Origin: Pseudomonadota bacterium
Lineage (GTDB): Bacteria > Pseudomonadota > Alphaproteobacteria > Rhizobiales > Kaistiaceae
DNA: 7,452 bases
Assembly: GCA_023392225.1 (NCBI GenBank)
Contig: JAEVZM010000710.1
Coordinates: 1-7,452, forward strand
Reading direction: 5' to 3'
This document shows positions 5,680 to 7,452 of the stretch, piece by piece. A model generated the notes under the pieces. The model had not been told where the DNA came from and did not search any database. It worked only from the letters and a program-made list of their open reading frames with translations. The stretch's first letter is position 1, and every line of letters starts with the position of its first letter. Made by a program: the position numbers and the translations under genes.

Positions 5680-6747
5680 ATGGCGCGGATCACACTCGAC
5701 AAGGTCACCAAGACCTTCGGTGCAAACACGGCGCTCAGGGATCTCTCGCTCGACATCGCCGACGGCGAGTTCTTCGTGCTGCTCGGGCCGACCGGTGCCG
5801 GCAAGACGACGGCGCTCCGCCTCATCGCCGGGCTCGACAAGCCGACCACCGGCTCGGTCAGCGTCGACGGGCAGGACATGGCCGAGTGGACGGCGGCGCA
5901 GCGCGACATCGCGCTGGTGTTCCAGTACTACTCGCTCTACCCGCGCTACACGGTGCGCCAGAACCTTGCCTTCCCGCTCCGCTCGCGCGTGCGCAGCTAC
6001 TCCCAGAGCGAGATCGATGCGCGCATCGCCACGGCGGCGAAGACGCTGCGCATCGAGCACCTGCTCGAGCGCAAGACCGACCGCCTCTCAGGCGGCGAGA
6101 TGCAACGCGTCGCCATCGGCCGGGCGATCGTCCGCGAGCCGCGGGCGTTCCTCATGGACGAGCCGCTGTCGAACCTCGACGCCAAGCTCCGCGAGGCGCT
6201 CCGCTCCGAGCTCAAGGACCTTCAGATGAAACTGAAGGCGACGTTCCTGTTCGTCACCCACGACCAGATCGAGGCGATGTCGATGGGCGACAAGGTGGGC
6301 GTCCTCAACAACGGGCGCATCGTCCAGGTCGGCACGCCCTACGACATCTACAACCGCCCGCGCGACATCTTCGTCGCGAGCTTCGTCGGCTCGCCGGCGA
6401 TGAACCTCGTCAAGGGCGAGCTCAAGGACGGGGCGCTCACCACCCTCTCGGGCAAGCTCACGGTGCCGCTCCCCGGGGTGAAGGCGAATGGAGCCGAGAC
6501 GGTGACGGCGGGCATCCGGGCCGAGGACGTGAAGGTCGGCCCCGAGGGCGTCGCGGAAGCGAAGGTCCACCACATCGAGAACCACGGCGTCGAGCTGATC
6601 GTCACCCTCCGGAGCGAGCGCGACCTGTTCAAGGCGACGACGCCGGCGACCCTGCCGCTCAAGGTCGAGGAGACGGTCCGCTTCGCCTGGGACCCGGCCA
6701 AGGTGCAGCTGTTCGGCGCCGACGGGGTCAGCCTCGCCTATCGGTGA
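5680..6747 (+). CDS. ABC transporter ATP-binding protein 2 (MalK/UgpC-like)
   Basis: The 355-residue second ATPase has Walker A GPTGAGKTT (36-44), Q-loop Q82 in VFQYYSLYP, signature LSGGE (136-140), Walker B AFLMDEP with D160 and E161, D-loop SNLDAK (164-169) and switch His194 in FVTHDQIEAM. A MalK-type C-terminal regulatory region follows (GSPAMNLVKGEL, GIRAEDV, then FAWDPAKVQLF near the end). The ATG at 5680 is 6 nt after the previous stop, and the weak ribosome site TAGGA overlaps that stop. It differs from ATPase 1 around the Q-loop, signature and D-loop, the surfaces that face the permeases and the partner ATPase. That agrees with each ATPase having its own permease. All catalytic residues are present, so neither site looks degenerate. 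It is the last gene of the plus-strand set. Confidence 0.94.
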   Translation: MARITLDKVTKTFGANTALRDLSLDIADGEFFVLLGPTGAGKTTALRLIAGLDKPTTGSVSVDGQDMAEWTAAQRDIALVFQYYSLYPRYTVRQNLAFPLRSRVRSYSQSEIDARIATAAKTLRIEHLLERKTDRLSGGEMQRVAIGRAIVREPRAFLMDEPLSNLDAKLREALRSELKDLQMKLKATFLFVTHDQIEAMSMGDKVGVLNNGRIVQVGTPYDIYNRPRDIFVASFVGSPAMNLVKGELKDGALTTLSGKLTVPLPGVKANGAETVTAGIRAEDVKVGPEGVAEAKVHHIENHGVELIVTLRSERDLFKATTPATLPLKVEETVRFAWDPAKVQLFGADGVSLAYR

Positions 6748-6770
6748 GGGCGAGGGGCAAGCCCCTCACC
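6743..6770. terminator. Palindrome overlapping both stop codons of convergent genes, possible bidirectional terminator
   Basis: GGTGAGGG (6743-6750) is the perfect reverse complement of CCCTCACC (6763-6770). Inside it, GAGGGGC (6752-6758) and GCCCCTC (6761-6767) form an alternative tight hairpin. The structure holds the TGA of ATPase 2 (6745-6747) and the stop of the aldo/keto reductase (6768-6766), with only 18 bp between the genes. No T-run follows on either strand, so it is not a textbook intrinsic terminator; it may be a pause site or protect 3' ends. Confidence 0.45.
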
Positions 6771-7452
6771 CCAGCACGATCTCGATCTCGCCGATCTCCT
6801 CGCCCGAGAGCGGCGGCGCCTTCAGCGCATCGAGCGAGTCGTCGAGCTGGGCGACGGTGCGGGCGCCGATCAGCGCCGAGGTGACGTGCGCCTGGCGGAG
6901 CACCCAGGCGAGCGCCATCTGGGCGAGGCTCTGGCCTCGGCGGGCCGCGATCGCATTCAGCCGGTTGAGCTTCTCGACCAGCGCCGGGGTGATCCGCGAC
7001 TGCTGCAGCGAATGATCCTTCGCCGCGCGCGAATCCGACGGCACGCCCTTGAGGTACTTGTCGGTCAGGAGCCCCTGCGCCAACGGCGAGAAGCAGATGC
7101 AGCCGATGCCCTCCTCGGCGAGGGTGTCGAGCAGCCCGTCCTCGATCCAGCGGTCGAGCATCGAATAGTTCGGCTGGTGGATGAGGAGCGGCACGCCCAT
7201 GTCGCGGAGCAGCGCCGCGGCCGCCTTCGTCTCGGCCGGCTTGTACTGCGAGATGCCGGCATAGAGCGCCTTGCCCGACTTCACGATATGGGCGAGCGCG
7301 CCCATCGTCTCCTCGAGCGGCGTCGCCGGGTCCGGCCGGTGGTGGTAGAACACGTCGACATAGTCGAGGCCCATCCGCCGAAGGCTCTGGTCGAGGCTCG
7401 CGACGAGATACTTCCGCGAGCCGAAATTGCCGTAGGGCCCGGGCCACATGTC
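6766..7452 (-). CDS. Aldo/keto reductase, YghZ (L-glyceraldehyde-3-phosphate reductase) type, N-terminus missing
   Basis: The 228 codons visible are the C-terminal two thirds of an NAD(P)H-dependent aldo/keto reductase TIM barrel. The first residues, DMWPGPYGNFGSRKYL, align closely with what I recall of E. coli YghZ (DMWPGPYG-x-x-GSRKYL). Other matches are SLDQSLRRMGLDYVD, LEETMGALAHIV, SGKALYAGIS, LIHQPNYSMLDRW and FSPLAQGLLTDKYL. The His of the catalytic tetrad should be the second His of FYHHR. The catalytic Asp, Tyr and Lys lie beyond the right edge. ALIGARTVAQLDDSL (about residues 193-207 of the visible part) is the usual C-terminal cofactor-phosphate segment. Family members reduce small aldehydes such as methylglyoxal or L-glyceraldehyde 3-phosphate. 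The gene converges on the importer and has its own promoter outside the window, so a link to the transported substrate is only suggestive. Confidence 0.92.
   Translation of the reverse strand, partial: DMWPGPYGNFGSRKYLVASLDQSLRRMGLDYVDVFYHHRPDPATPLEETMGALAHIVKSGKALYAGISQYKPAETKAAAALLRDMGVPLLIHQPNYSMLDRWIEDGLLDTLAEEGIGCICFSPLAQGLLTDKYLKGVPSDSRAAKDHSLQQSRITPALVEKLNRLNAIAARRGQSLAQMALAWVLRQAHVTSALIGARTVAQLDDSLDALKAPPLSGEEIGEIEIVLG

Noticed and set aside
4579..6060. 493-codon open frame on the minus strand opposite the two ATPase genes
   Set aside because: The plus strand here carries complete ABC ATPase motifs. The antisense product is Arg/Val/Asp-rich and unrecognisable, a GC-driven shadow. The same applies to 3373-4428 and 2526-3473.
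5035..6275. Near-identical DNA stretches shared by the two ATPase genes (around the Walker B and switch His segments)
   Set aside because: They are explained by conserved protein motifs and the same codon bias; not evidence of a recent duplication or a mobile repeat.

Overview
This 7.45 kb GC-rich window looks like a chromosomal catabolic/transport locus from an alphaproteobacterium, most likely Hyphomicrobiales (Rhizobiales). That placement is inferred from codon use, the protein families and the gene order; no rRNA or other taxonomic marker is present. It contains no rRNA, tRNA, CRISPR array, IS element or phage gene.

Layout, left to right. (1) Positions 1-114, minus strand: the first 38 codons of a TIM-barrel protein of the phosphoenolpyruvate-hydrolase-like family (PF09370 type), which runs off the left edge. 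(2) Positions 115-325: a 211-bp divergent control region. A 39-bp hyphenated palindrome (301-339) lies over the start codon of the next gene. Two back-to-back sigma70-like promoters have overlapping -10 boxes at its centre. A possible 19-codon leader ORF with a good Shine-Dalgarno leads into the PF09370-type gene through an ATGA overlap. (3) Positions 326-1042, plus: a TetR-family regulator with no Shine-Dalgarno and a predicted leaderless mRNA. (4) Positions 1105-6747, plus: a compact ABC importer set of the carbohydrate/polyol (CUT1, UgpB/MalFG-like) type. It comprises a periplasmic binding protein, an intrinsic terminator/attenuator, permease 1, permease 2, a 67-aa two-helix membrane protein and two different full-length MalK/UgpC-type ATPases. 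(5) Positions 6766-7452, minus: a convergent aldo/keto reductase of the YghZ (L-glyceraldehyde-3-phosphate reductase) type, cut by the right edge.

How the parts may work together (inference): the TetR protein probably senses an imported or derived metabolite. It would control itself, the divergent PF09370-type gene and, by read-through or a second weak site, the importer. The binding protein is separated from the membrane and ATPase genes by a terminator-like hairpin, which would give it higher expression. The two non-identical ATPases, each with all catalytic motifs, probably form a heterodimer, as in the rhizobial GlpS/GlpT glycerol importer. The substrate cannot be read from the sequence. 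A sugar, polyol or related small hydroxylated compound is most likely, and the tiny membrane protein may be an uncharacterised accessory subunit.
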